From Cryptomeria japonica (Eukaryota > Streptophyta > Pinopsida > Cupressales > Cupressaceae), in assembly GCF_030272615.1 (NCBI RefSeq), contig NC_081407.1, positions 435,706,230-435,770,229 on the forward strand: DNA of 64,000 bases. The letters run 5' to 3'. Below, piece by piece: positions 35,224 through 46,899 of the stretch (the stretch's first letter is position 1; each line of letters starts with the position of its first letter). The translations under genes and the position numbers were made by a program. The notes beneath the pieces are model-generated. The model did no database searches. It saw only the letters and a program-made list of their open reading frames with translations, and had not been told where the DNA came from.

Positions 35224-36269
35224 TCAAGCCCTCAGAGGCACAGAAAAAGGAGTTGAATGTTGCGTTGAAACCTTAAGAAGAGTGGGAATAGAATACTCAA
35301 CACTCAATGGTACAAGGTCCAAAGGTGGAGTGGCTATTATTGGACCTCGAGCAAATAACCCAACAAGAGAAAACTTTGAATAGTTAACATCCCTAAGGGA
35401 GGGGGCCACCAAAGGCTCAAAATCATCAAAATCAAAATTGTTGATAGCCAAATGGTCATGGAAGACATTCCTTTACCAATTCGCCTCACTCTTCTTGCAA
35501 GGAGAACAAGGGCATTCCAAACCAAGGTATCTTATTGCAAAGAATCTCTTGTAGTGAAAAAGAAGACCCTCATAATCAATTATTTGAATCCACAATCTAT
35601 CCCAACAAACAGAATAATAGCTCCAATAAAATCATTAAAGATTTCAATGTCCACAAGAATGTGGGCATAGGCAGTATGGTTGAAGTTTGACAACATTGCA
35701 TCCTCTTGTAAAAAGTAACCAAAAGCATCCAATAGATTCAAAACAAAAAACTTTTCAAAATTGAAGGGGGGGATTAATAATGTGTACAAAGATGGGGGAT
35801 CAAAAAATCACTTTTTGGTCCATGGAAACTAAAATTTGTGAGTGCATTATAATGTTCTTGCATTATTCGTTTGTTAAAATTTAGAGAAAAAAAGGTTGAG
35901 CTCGACCCCATTTCTTGCAATCCCTAACACAAGCAAGGAAAAGTGTAAGTGTGTTGGAGTGGATGTAAGCTAGCACAATGATGCCATGATGCATAGGAGA
36001 TTGAAGAGGTAAGGATTTATGTCTTTAGTGGTTTAAAGTAGAATACAATTTGTTTACATTTATTTTAAAGATTTTTCTTATTCTAGGAATTAAAAATCCC
36101 TCAACAACCCCAAACACTAATTCCCTAAACCATGTGGAGGGAATCCCTATTGAAGAGTAAGTAGAGACTAACCCCCTTGAAACTCCTCCATCTATCTTTA
36201 TAATTCCTTGTGACACATGCAAATTTGTTAGATGAATTTGAAACCAACAAAAATGGACTCTAAACATTG
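35224..36269 (-). pseudogene. Decayed DUF4283-type (LINE ORF1 or gag-like) relic
   Basis: Read on the minus strand across several frames, the pieces TLLIPPFNFEKFF, LLDAFGYFLQEDAMLSNFNH and TAYAHILVDIEIFNDFIGAIIL resemble the DUF4283 core of plant LINE ORF1 proteins (VWxRLPxLP...IGxxLG...YARILVDIDxS). They are followed by a degraded KQLIDYEGLLFHYKRFF block where such proteins carry IDYExLPFRCxxC. Frameshifts separate the pieces and the zinc knuckle cysteines are mostly lost. The minus-strand upstream part is cut off by the solo LTR at 36270. Possible continuation to about 34.8 kb is too degraded to assign. It is not the same copy as the LINE at 1-7 kb. Confidence 0.5.
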
Positions 36270-36739
36270 ATTTATGTTGAACACAATGTACCACTGAGAG
36301 GGGGCCAAATTAGTGGTTCCTAAATTATTTTCCATTTTGAAGCAACCTTAGAATACTAGTTGTTAACTTGAGCACTAAACAATCAAACCAGTAAAGAAAA
36401 TGAGGAAACCAAAAAGGACAAACACATAGATGCAACCCACAACACCAGATGTACAAGGAAAACCCAATATGGGAAAAACCTCGGTGAGAAATGTTGCTGG
36501 AGACTACTGCTCCAATCCAGCCTCACAAATGAAACACTGAAATACAAAGATTTAGGGCACCAACCCAAGGAGCACCAACCCCTGCACCAAGCTTCAACTT
36601 GGTGATGTATATTGAAATACAATTTTGATACAGTTATAGCATCTTGTTGCAAATGAGCTCTGCAACTCTTGATCAAATAGGTTACTGCCAGTTGACAGTC
36701 TTCTCTTCTTTACTGGATCTCACACTGTCGGTTATGAGA

Positions 36740-36742
<3 letters not shown>

Positions 36743-36830
<88 letters not shown>
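36743..36830. repeat. Compound (CT)n(CA)n microsatellite
   Basis: About 25 CT units (36743-36792) run directly into about 19 CA units (36793-36830), inside the solo LTR. Confidence 0.98.
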
Positions 36831-36833
<3 letters not shown>

Positions 36834-37646
36834 ATCCTCACAACTCATTGTGTCACACTTGGATGTCGCCTTGCTCAACCACACCTCACCAGTTTTCTCA
36901 ACTGTTGGACCTGCTACAATTATACCGGTACTCAATCACTGTCGATTAAACCCTTTCACCGGTTTGCTTGTTGACTCACTTTGCAAATTTCTTAGAATAA
37001 ATTCTAAGGAAGATGATTCTTCTCTGCACTCAAGCTCTCTTCACACTTCTTCTTCTCTTGAAGCATTATCCTTTACTGTTTCGAGCTCATGTATTTATAT
37101 TTATGGATTCCCGCCAAGAACACATTCAATCACTGTCGTGTTAGGTTTTTTCTTCTCCAAATCGATCCAAATCCGATTTGATTTGATCTTCTTTTTCAGG
37201 GATAAGATCTTCATGACATTGATCAATCACCAGCAAAACTTCGCATTCCAATGTGCGTTTTCTAAATTTGGAGGTCTGCATCATGCTTTTTTCATTTTCT
37301 TTGTCATTCACCATTAATGGCTTTGCTGATTCCTTCACCAAACGGATACGAAGATCAAATCTTCTTGCAAGATCAGTTCAGTTGCTTTGCCAGCTTGCCT
37401 TCCTCGAGCCACAATCCTTTGGCATCCTCCATGACTTGTGGGTTCCTCATTAAAGCCGACCTGCTTGCAGATTTGTTACGTCAATGCGCACTCCACCGAC
37501 CTGTGCAATCCCTCCACCTGGCATCCAGCTGTCATGCTTGTTGACATCCACCTCTACTTGGATTCCTATGTCAGTTTGACATTCTTTGTTGATCAAGGTA
37601 GACTACTGATTTAGTTCACCTTACCGGTATGACCATCAAACATCCT

Positions 37647-38903
37647 TGTAAAGCGGAAAATCGCGATCGAACCCTAGTTGCTCTCCCCTCTTCCAACTCC
37701 AAGGAGAGAGAAGGGAGATTCACTCTAGGGTTGATGGTTTTCACTTAGGGGAGAGACTTTACATTCAAAAGAGGGGTTGAAACCCACAAGATCCAATCCC
37801 ACGCAATGCAAGATTGGATGCTAAATGAGTTTCAAGGGTTAAGAAAGCAAGGCTACCCTCTTTTGTAAAGAATGTTGATAGAAGAATTAAGCTAGGAATG
37901 CATAGAAAGTGACAAAGATTCGCTTATAAACTGAGATAGGGATACAGTATGAAGCTGTGGACCTGGAATTAGTAGTAAAATGTCGATACGGCGTTGTCCT
38001 GTAAATTTGAGCGAAAGTTGTCGGGACGATGGCGCCCAGCGCCACGGTCCTCCGAAAAATCCTCGAAACGAAGGGGGATCTGTTCGTCTCTGCACAAGGA
38101 TTCTAGATCTTCAATTTCAGCCGTGTACCTGCAACCTACACACAGAAAAGCGAAGACGATTGGGGGGTTAGGGATTAGGGGTTTGCCTTTAGGTCAAACC
38201 CCGGTTTTGGAATTAACCAAGAAATGAGCAAGTGCTGTAAATGTAAATGACTGTAAAACAAGTACTAATACCTTGTTCTAAGGATGTTTGTATCCTTATG
38301 TGCGAAGGTTTAGATGTTGTTGTTTGTTGTAGTATGTTGTATGTGATCTCCTCTTCAATGGTTGAATCCTTGTCTTGAATGCAACACTTAGCCTTGAATG
38401 GAGACTTGAAATGATCAATTGCTTGAAGGAATGCTTGAATGCTTGAATGCTTGAGTATAGTTTCCACGCTTTTTCCCTCATGTATGTATCCCCTAAAATG
38501 AGAGAGGAAAATGTAGTTTATATACTTGTCAATTAGGACTGATAGACTGATTTTCCCGACCTTAGGCCGACCAGGAAAGTTTATTTTCCAAATTGCAAAC
38601 AAAAAGACCCGAAGTCCAAAGGAGACCGGGCCCAAAATAGGACCCAGGGACTAGGGCGCTGGGTGCCATGGTCCTGGGGGACCAGGGCGCCCCCTGGTCC
38701 TGAAGGACCAGGGCGCTGGGCGCTCTGGTCCCACCTCCCGGGACAGCAAGGTGCAAGGAGGTTCAGGCCAAGGTGCTTGAAAAATACAGTTTTTAGTGTC
38801 GTAATCAGGTTTCGGGGTCTCCATTCAGGTTGCGTGTTGCGTCGCCATTGTGAAGACCGAAATGCAGTTGAAATTGCAAGTGTCCCAATTTTAGGATGCT
38901 ACA
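37647..38903 (-). mobile_element. Solo LTR, 1257 bp, minus orientation
   Basis: On the minus strand it reads TGTAGCATCC...CGCTTTACA and is flanked by ATCCT (37642-37646 and 38904-38908), a perfect 5-bp TSD. It carries GC-rich palindromic modules (GGGCGCTGGGCGC...GGTCC, 38640-38750; gtcgggacgatggcgccc near 38020) like those in the solo LTR at 59283. The two LTRs share similar termini and are probably related families. Confidence 0.93.
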
Positions 38904-39319
38904 ATCCTCATTGTTCTGTCCATCGATTGTTGTGCCTTACCGATAAGCCTTCTTTACCGGTGGATGACATGTCATATGTACCGGTAGCCTTCCTCCTGTC
39001 TGCTCACTCTCATGTGTATTGCCATCATATCGGTCACCGCTTCTCACTTACCAGTGACCTTGCCAAACTGGTTGACATCAATGACAACTTAATGCCAATA
39101 ATGCCAACAATTTATATATTGAAATATCCAAACGCAGTTACTTCAAATCGAAGAGTCATCACACCATCATAAAATCTCTCATTTCTCATATATATCTCAT
39201 TAGTAGTTGAATAAACCAATGGTTCAATCTTAGGGAAAATACACAATAATTATACTCTATAGAATTATTGTACAAATAAATAAAACAAACAAAATTTTAA
39301 AACCAATTTGTGTGCATTA

Positions 39320-39560
39320 TTTATTAATTTGAGAATCAATGCACCCTTGCATAGAAGTTGCAAGATATTTTCAATTCATTGGTGTCAACACTAAGGAATA
39401 AGGAAAAAATGTGATTGTTGGTGGATAGTTTTTTACCATCCCCCATGCAACAGTTCAATGAGGTCCCATCATATTTCTTAAGGAAACTCTACTATGACTT
39501 TGTCTTCAATGAGATCCCAAATTTTTTGACATACAATATTTTCAAGGCAGAGAAAAAGTC
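39320..39560 (+). pseudogene. Relic homologous to the unknown second gene of the DNA transposon
   Basis: Plus-strand fragments read MHPCIEVARYF, WWIVFYHPP and, after a frameshift, NEVPSYFLRKLYYDFVFNE. These align in order with the minus-strand transposon gene (CVHPKMARYF, WWMVFDYPP, YEVPFYFLKKLYCEFVMNQ). The agreement over three ordered blocks is too good for chance. It marks a second, older and more degraded relative of that transposon. No transposase piece was recognised nearby. Confidence 0.75.
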
Positions 39561-41449
39561 TCTACATAGGATATAGAGGGGGCACATCATGTCCAAAACC
39601 ATACACCATGACCCCTACGTAGACCATATATTCAACATGTGGTGATTCCTTTTGATGTGACCGAGAGTGTTGAGGCAAAGACTTTATAGTCAATTAGTTC
39701 CCCAATACAAAATTTAAAATAGCATAGCAAACTATTGTCACAGTGTTTCGAGGGTTAGACTTCTGAGAGTCAATGTTCACCTCACCTTGCCACAACTATG
39801 GATCTATTTGTAACTATGGGTCAGAAGATGCTAAGGATGCACACTACAAGGGATTATCCAAAGTTTTAGTAGTATGGTAGATAGGGCAACAAGGAGGTTA
39901 CTTCTATATTAGGCAATATCATGTTGATGGATGAGTTATTTGATAGCACCTTTGACATTGATTAACTAATAATTTTCAATAGGGTTTTACAATTTATTAC
40001 ATTCTTATTTGAAATCTAATATTTATCTATATAAATTGATTATGAATAAATGTTAATGTAAAGAAATGTATGTAGTTAAAATCTATGGTCAGGGCATTCA
40101 TCCTACATTTGTTGGCCCTTCATCTTTTGATTATGTAGGCATGTCAAATCCATAGGCATTTAATTTGTAACAAAATAATAAATATAAGTTACATGTAAAT
40201 TATCTTCTTATATATAAAAAGTAATCTTAAAATTGGAATTTGATGATGAACAAGTGGATGTTCAACCTTCATTATCAATACTTGTTCATGGTAAATATAA
40301 GTTACATGTAAATTATCTTCTTATATATAAAAAGTAATCTTAAAATTGGAATTTGATGATGAACAAGTGGATGTTCAACCTTCATTATCAATACTTGTTC
40401 ATGGTAATGGTATGTCAAGTTTCACTAAGGCAAGTTTTACTATTTTTAATCTTTATTTATAAATAATGTTAGGTAAATTTTGGTCGAATAACATGCTCTA
40501 TTTTTTTATTGATGTCATCAATTTAGATTCATTTCACAATGGAGGTGGACATTGTTGCAATAGTTTTATCTCCAGTGCTTTTGACATTGGTGTGAGATAG
40601 TAATGTAGATTTCACTTTGTATTCTTGTTTTATGCTACACCATTTAGTATAAATTTAAATTGTATGTGTCTTTAGTCTAATTTGTTTCTTCATTCTTGTC
40701 ACAAGTGGTCACAACTCCAATGTGTACTCCTACCCCTCAAATAGTTGAAGAGAAGTGGATAATCGTTCAGTTGGATTATTAGCTTGCAATACGTGACTAA
40801 TCACTTATTTCATTGCATATTTATTTTTCACTATATTAATTTGCATATTGTTTGATTGAATTAATAGGTGGAAATCCCAAAAAAAATAGATAGGAGGTCT
40901 AGTCAACTAGTTCAAAATTAACTATCACTGATCACCTCTCCCTCTTCCTGACAAATAAAGAGTTGTCAACTCTTCCATCCCATTCCATAGGATTGGCATA
41001 TTATGAAATTTTTTGCATATGTATATGGATTTGTTGCACATACCTTTTTGTTTTACCAACATGTAACATTGTATGCTTATATGGATTTGTTGTTGATACA
41101 TATTTATTTTACCTATGTATAAAATTGTATAGTTTATATAGTTTTATATATACATCCATTTTATTGATCATATAATATTCTTTGTATGGAATTATTATGA
41201 AATTTAATATTACATGTAGATGTCATATTGATTATTTTTATAGGATACTATCACATTTTCATATGGTTTGATCTGTACAATGAGTTCATAGGAAATATGT
41301 ATTAACCAATGTGAGTTCATTCAAATAAATAAATCGAGGGTGGCTCTTTTACCTCCTTGAATCTAAGAATCTTCATCATGGGTTAATGAAACATAAATAT
41401 CTCATGACAAAAGACCTAGGATATTGATACCCTAGATGATATTTGTGAC
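39561..41449. other. AT-rich sequence, possibly the remnant of a second transposon
   Basis: It follows the second-gene relic. Nothing codes convincingly. Short Thr/Pro-rich frames at about 40690-40790 and 40870-40920 might be remains of the downstream exons. It holds the 113-bp duplication at 40181-40405. Confidence 0.4.
40181..40405. repeat. Perfect 113-bp tandem duplication
   Basis: 40181-40293 is repeated without a visible mismatch from 40294, beginning aatataagttacatgtaaat. It is recent compared with the decayed sequence around it. Confidence 0.95.
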
Positions 41450-41454
41450 AAGGT

Positions 41455-44400
41455 TGTTACCAAATTTTGCACATGCCAAATTTAGTGCCCTAATGAAGCC
41501 TTGCATTCATTCATTTTTGAAAAGATCAAATCATGAACAAGGGAGAAATGTACTGTTTTTGTCTAACTTGTTTGCTTCATGTGCAAATACAAGAAAGTAA
41601 GATAGCATGTGGGTTAAAATGTGGCTCCCACAAGGGTTGAGCTCAGCATGTTGTAGACCACAAAGATATTATGCTCCATTACAGATGAAATAGCATGGCC
41701 TATTAAAACCTTCAAGCAAGTTCATGCTGGCAAGTGAATCGCCGAATCCCCTACGTAGTTGATGAAAGGCCAAAAGAAGCTCAGAGCAAATGCAATCGGC
41801 CTATGTAAAGTTTTTACTTGGGTGCCGAAGAGGGTTTTAAAATGCTAGAGAACTTCCAAGCATTTTCAGTCACTAGGCAGGAAGAACATTTATCCCACAT
41901 TGGTCACGGGGGGGGAGCATTTTTGTATTTAAAGCTAAAGTCACATATAACTATAGTGTCAAAGCTTACAAGCTTTTGACAAGAAGTGTCTCATTGCCTA
42001 GTGGACCTCGCATGCACGCACATCTTAAGACGCCTTAATTTTGTGACCGGCTGGCAGGAAGAGGTTAAAGGTCGAGAAAGTCAAAAAGATCAGAAGCAGA
42101 TCGCAGTGATCCAATGCCTATCGCGATGGTTAGATGCTCGCCAGATATCATCGCAACTTGGCGACTGATGACATGGCGAAGCAGAGGGTATAAGACAAAA
42201 GTACGTGGCTGACAGGTGGCGGTCCAGTAGCTGGTGACATGGCTCAGTTTCCATCAACATCGAGCAGACCTTGGCCACGATGAGTCCCAAAAAAGTTTCA
42301 CTGAAGGCTCAGTTTCATCGACATAACAATATCGATGAAACCGTAGGTTCGATGAGACTGGTAAATGGCTCGCCGAGAGAGTAGTTTGGTCGAAAGAAAG
42401 AGATCCAATAGAACAAGACATGTGGCAGGCCCGACAGATAGGTGGTTCCCAGGAAAATCTCATGAGCCAATCAGAAAGTGACACATGTCGACATGCGGCA
42501 CAAGAGAGGAGATCAGTCGGGGTTAAAGGTTGAGCAAGTTGAAGAAAGATCAACGGTGATGCGAGAGATCTGACGGCAGTCGCTATACCGCTATAGAAAG
42601 AAGCTCACCAATTATCTCTGTGACTTGGCGACAAAGAACGTGCAGAAAAGGTGAGCAGCTAAGAGATTATAGATCGAGCAGTTTGAGGGAAGATATAGTG
42701 GTGGTTTCTATACTGCATGATGAAGCTGCTCGATAGTTATTCCTTGCGACTTGGAGACTGATGATGTGGCATTTGAGGTGGTCGTCTAGGTGGGCTAAGA
42801 GTGAATGTGGATGCACCATGAGATAGAGAGTGGATGAGGGATCAAGACAGACAAAGTCTAGTGGCAGGTCCAAGTGGTGAGACAAAGTGGATCCACAAGC
42901 AAATCAGAGGCTGACATGTGGCAAAAGGTTATAGACGAGCAGATGTATATATTTTTTAAGTTCACTATGAACTTGAACTTTCACCGGTTCAAAGTTCATC
43001 GGTTCAAAGTGGTTCACCGTTTCAAAATGGTTCAATGGTTCAAAGTTCATTATCATCATTCATTTCATGTGGGCCCAGGATGGAGAGATAAAAGAAAACA
43101 AGTAGAGGTAAAAAGCAAGCAGGTTCTTGAAGATCTAGCGATGGTCGCTATACCACATGATGAAGATGCGCAGTGTTTATTCACCGCGACTTGGCGACTA
43201 AGTAGTGGGGCCCACTAAGGAAGCAGTTTGGAGGAAGAAATAAAGAACGCAAATTAAGGTTGATTGGACGGAAGAGATTCTTTCTGGTAGTAAGTCTAGG
43301 TTGTGCTGAGTGGCAGGGCAGGAACCCCATTACCAACCAGGAAGTGACACGTGGTGGGCCCGATAGAAAAGCAGGTGAAATGGAGCATATCATCAGCCAT
43401 CGGAATAAGTGTTTCAGTGCTAACCCAATGACCCAATGAAGAAAGCAATGCTAGTTATAGTCAGAAGCCGAAAGTGGTGGTAGGCAAGGTAGTGTCCAAG
43501 GATCCATGCAAAATAAGAGGAAGTCATCAGGTAGTTTGCAATCCATGCAAAATAAGAAGTCATCCGGTTAATGCATGCGATTATTAAGCTCAAAGAAAGT
43601 TTGCATGAGTTTTTTCTTATGATCTTGAGGTAATAAGGATTGTTTTTTAGCGCCACATGAGTCAACCTTTAGTTGACTAATAATTTGAAATGAATTACCC
43701 AGCTTGAGAGCAAGTTTGCATGAGCTCTTTATGCATGTTTTGAAGCCTTTTTGGTGGCTTTTTATTTCTACGAGAGGATCAGTTTTCAAAGGAGATATTT
43801 TCAGTGGGAGTTCATCTTCAGTCATTCTGGAGTTATCTTTCCTCTACCTTTTGGAAGGCTTTTGTATAAAGGAATTTTTTTTTATCTTTCTTCACTAGTT
43901 CTTGATGATTCTCTAGCTGTTTTTAGCGGAGAATACATTCTTGTAGCTCATATGCAGTTTTATGACAGAATTCTAAATAAAAAATTACCAACTTATGCCT
44001 TATGTCTTTATAGTTCATTTTCTTATCCTTGATTGAGAGTTAGTTTATTGTGTTATTGTCTAGATAACCTTTGAATTTTCTATCTCATTTGTAAGTCACA
44101 GGTTGTGCATTGTGATAAATTGGCTCATTTATTTGATTGTAAGTTTTCTTTCCTTTCAATTTCTTGAAGTTTAAATCCTTTGCATGAAATATTTATGTGT
44201 TATGAACCAAAAGTCTATTTGTGCAATTTGGTGTTTTTAGGATTGTATCTTTGTCATTTTGAGATATCTTATTGATGATTCACCTTCGTTTAGCATTTGC
44301 AATTTCTTTCTAGTTTCATTTTAATTTTTCCTATCCCTTTTCTTGGTAAGGATTTAGAATTATTCACAGGGAACCGACCCTTCATCTGGAGGTTAATTCT

Positions 44401-44498
44401 CACTATAGGCAAACCATAGGCCTGATAATTATCCCATGTGTCACCAAGTTGCTTGAGCTTTTAGCTTGTGCACTACGGGTGCAATTTGAGTGACAAGA
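41455..44498 (+). repeat. 5' LTR of the Ty3 element
   Basis: It matches 55985-59055 along its length with scattered substitutions and small indels. It contains GGTTCAAAG-type repeats (about 42980-43050: caccggttcaaagttcatcggttcaaagtgg in pieces). Short frames conserved in both LTRs are by-products of the duplication. Confidence 0.95.
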
Positions 44499-44502
44499 GT
44501 TT

Positions 44503-44520
44503 TTGGCACGCCTGGTGGGA
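44503..44520 (+). promoter_or_regulatory. Putative primer-binding site
   Basis: TTGGCACGCCTGGTGGGA lies 4 bases after the 5' LTR, the right place and form for a plant Ty3 primer-binding site. The tRNA was not assigned. Confidence 0.65.
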
Positions 44521-44669
44521 AACTTTTGAACTATCTCAGTTCAACAAATATTCACTCTTGCTTCTTTTGGTGTGAGGAGCAGCAATTCCAGCCTTCAGAG
44601 GCAACAATTTTCATACCTGGTGACTCATTTTCTTGGTTTCTATGCAGATTCAGTGACATTTTGTAGTAT

Positions 44670-45890
44670 ATGAGAATGTATCAACCTAGACGGAATGAGG
44701 ATCCGGTTGAGCATATCGAGCTACCACCATCACAGAGAAGGTCAAGGACAATGAAAAAGATAGAGAAAGCAACAAATTCAGTAGTTGAGTTTCCAGAAAG
44801 TTCTTCAGTTGAAGTTTTTCAGGAAACTCCAGATTCTGATCTCCTGTCTAATTCTTCTCCTCTACCTAATTCTCAGCCTAATTTTGCCACTCGCATAAAT
44901 CCTCTTTTTGCAACTACACCAATTCAACCACCTATTACCTAGAGTCCACAATTAAATTCACCTTTTGTACCTTTCAATCAAGGCAACCCTTTGAATCTTA
45001 CTCATTATGATGATATTCCTGTAGCAGCATTGAAAAGCCTACCTTTTTTCATAGGAGAAGATCAGCCCACTCCCATAGAACATATAAGGGATGTAGCTTC
45101 GTTGTGTGGTGTACATCATATCACACGAGAATGTTGCAATCAGACTCTTGGCTACCTCTTTTAAAGGGAAAGCGCTTCAGTGGTTTAGAGGACTACCTAT
45201 AAACTCAATTGATACCTAGGATCAGCTGGGTGATAGATTAAATTCATAGTTTGAGGACAAATCTGACCATTTGTCACTATTAGAACAGTTGAGTACCATA
45301 AAGAGATCCCCTCAAGAGAAAATGACCGACTTCAATTTTCATTTCCAGAAGACTTGGAGCAAAATCCCTGTCATGGTAAGGCCTACTCCTGCTCATGCAT
45401 TTCTATCTTATCTTAGAGCCCTTAATAGTGACATTTCAATCATGATTCAGTCTATGGGTGCAAATACTCTACCAAATGCATTTGATGTTTCTATTAGGGC
45501 AAAAAATTTCCTAATTCAGGCTGGTAAAATAGCCCCTAGGCCCCCAATGCCCATATTTTCAGAAATACAACCTATTGTACCTCTTTTAGAGCCTCCTCTA
45601 ATCGTTGTCCCACCTTTACCAGCCCTAAATTATCAAGTTGCAACCCAAGCAAATACTGTCACACTCCCAAATCAATAGTTTCAGGAGTTTAAAAATGAAA
45701 TGAAAACCATGTTCCAAGGCTTTGGTAACAAAATGACCAATATTGAGAAGCAATTTTACCAGAACACAAAGCCTTATCAAGCCCCTTATCAGAATAATCA
45801 GTAGAGAAAGCCTCCTTATCAAGCTGACCCTCAGGGTCAAAGGAGAAATTATAACCAAAGATCCAATATACCTTATAATCTATTGGTAAA
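44670..45890 (+). pseudogene. Ty3 Gag, N-terminal and capsid part
   Basis: It starts MRMYQPRRNEDPVEHIELPP, followed by a Ser/Pro-rich region. From about 45000 it has a Retrotrans_gag-type capsid: LKSLPFFIGEDQPTPIEHI, KALQWFRGLP (after a frameshift near 45160), DQLGDRLNS, FEDKSDHLSLLEQLSTIKRS and TDFNFHFQKTWSKIP. It continues into a Pro- and Gln-rich stretch and stops being gag-like near 45890, where the minus-strand element begins. Nonsense codons include former Trp and Gln positions. Gag resumes at 50821 with the zinc knuckle. Confidence 0.8.
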
Positions 45891-46899
45891 CAAATTTGTC
45901 CCTTTTTGAAATGTTAACAATTATCTTCCTTAAGCAAAAAAAATATAACTCTATTTCGCCCTTATAAAAGGAGACAAACTACCAACAGTTGGATGAATTA
46001 TAAAAATTCAACCTCTGCATTAGAAGGCAGCTCCTCATATGATTTGCAATGAATTTACTATACAAATGATATGCTAACACATTTTACCAGAAAGCATAGA
46101 AAGGCTTCGGCATTCATTCACCAACACAAATAAATGCCTTCAAAACTGTAAACATAGAAATTTTTTTGAAAGAATATTTAAAGAGAGTTCACAGACTCTG
46201 ATTTACAAACATGCTCACTGTATAAATTCAAAACACAATAGAGACTCAACAATACTGATGGCTGACCGATACTCTCTTATGCCTCACAGGGCAAGGGGGA
46301 TCAAGCAAATCAATACATGGGAGTCTTCTAACAACTAATGATAATCATGAATTAAGGAAAGTACAGAGATAACTGATCACAGAAATATATCATGCCCATA
46401 ACACCTAAAGAAAGATTATTAATCTTCAAACACAAAGATTTAAAGATTTCATAACATAGCATTTCATTGATAATCAACCATTGTATTTCCCAACAATTCA
46501 TATGAGAACCAAAATATTATCTGTTGCTCCTCAAAATCACAGTTTTTTGGAACCCTTACAAAGACAAGCTTTTTAGCTTAAATAGCCTCCAGGCTCATAG
46601 TTTTTACATAATCAAATTACATTTACTTTTGATCAAAGTGAAAGAAACTGTTTAAAACAACAGGAAAGAAAACTAAAACAATAGCCACTGGGAGGCTGAC
46701 ACTTCATCTTTGGATCAACTATGCTTCCACCATGGTAGAGGAGGTTATGGATCTGTCTTGCTTTGCCGTAGAACCATGCCATTCCAGGTGCACTGCCGAG
46801 AAGTTCAGGATGACCTAAAAATAAGGAAGACCGATGTGTTGGATTCTCTACTTCCACACCTCTTTGTCCATGTTTACCTGTGCTACTTTTGCCTTGTGA

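Larger units (their letters stand above)
36275..39109 (+). mobile_element. Solo LTR with a second solo LTR nested in it
   Basis: The element begins TGTTGAACACAATGTACCACTG and ends AATGCCAACA. It is flanked by ATTTA on both sides (36270-36274 and 39110-39114), a 5-bp TSD. No internal retrotransposon domain lies between. Removing the nested 37647-38903 LTR and one TSD copy leaves about 1.57 kb. Its start resembles that of the partial element at 62372 (shared aatgtac..ctgagaggggg). The phrase gaaaacccaatatgggaaaa near 36455 is typical of a plant LTR-retrotransposon family. Confidence 0.85.

Noticed and set aside
43704-44032. Open frames conserved in both Ty3 LTRs (also 58259-58587)
   Set aside because: LTRs are copies of each other, so conservation is automatic. 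The products are Phe-rich, overlap in two frames and match no family.
46480-46496. Second LTR start (TGTTGGGA on the minus strand) for the antisense insertion
   Set aside because: Similarity to the right edge stops after eight bases, so no LTR pair is supported.
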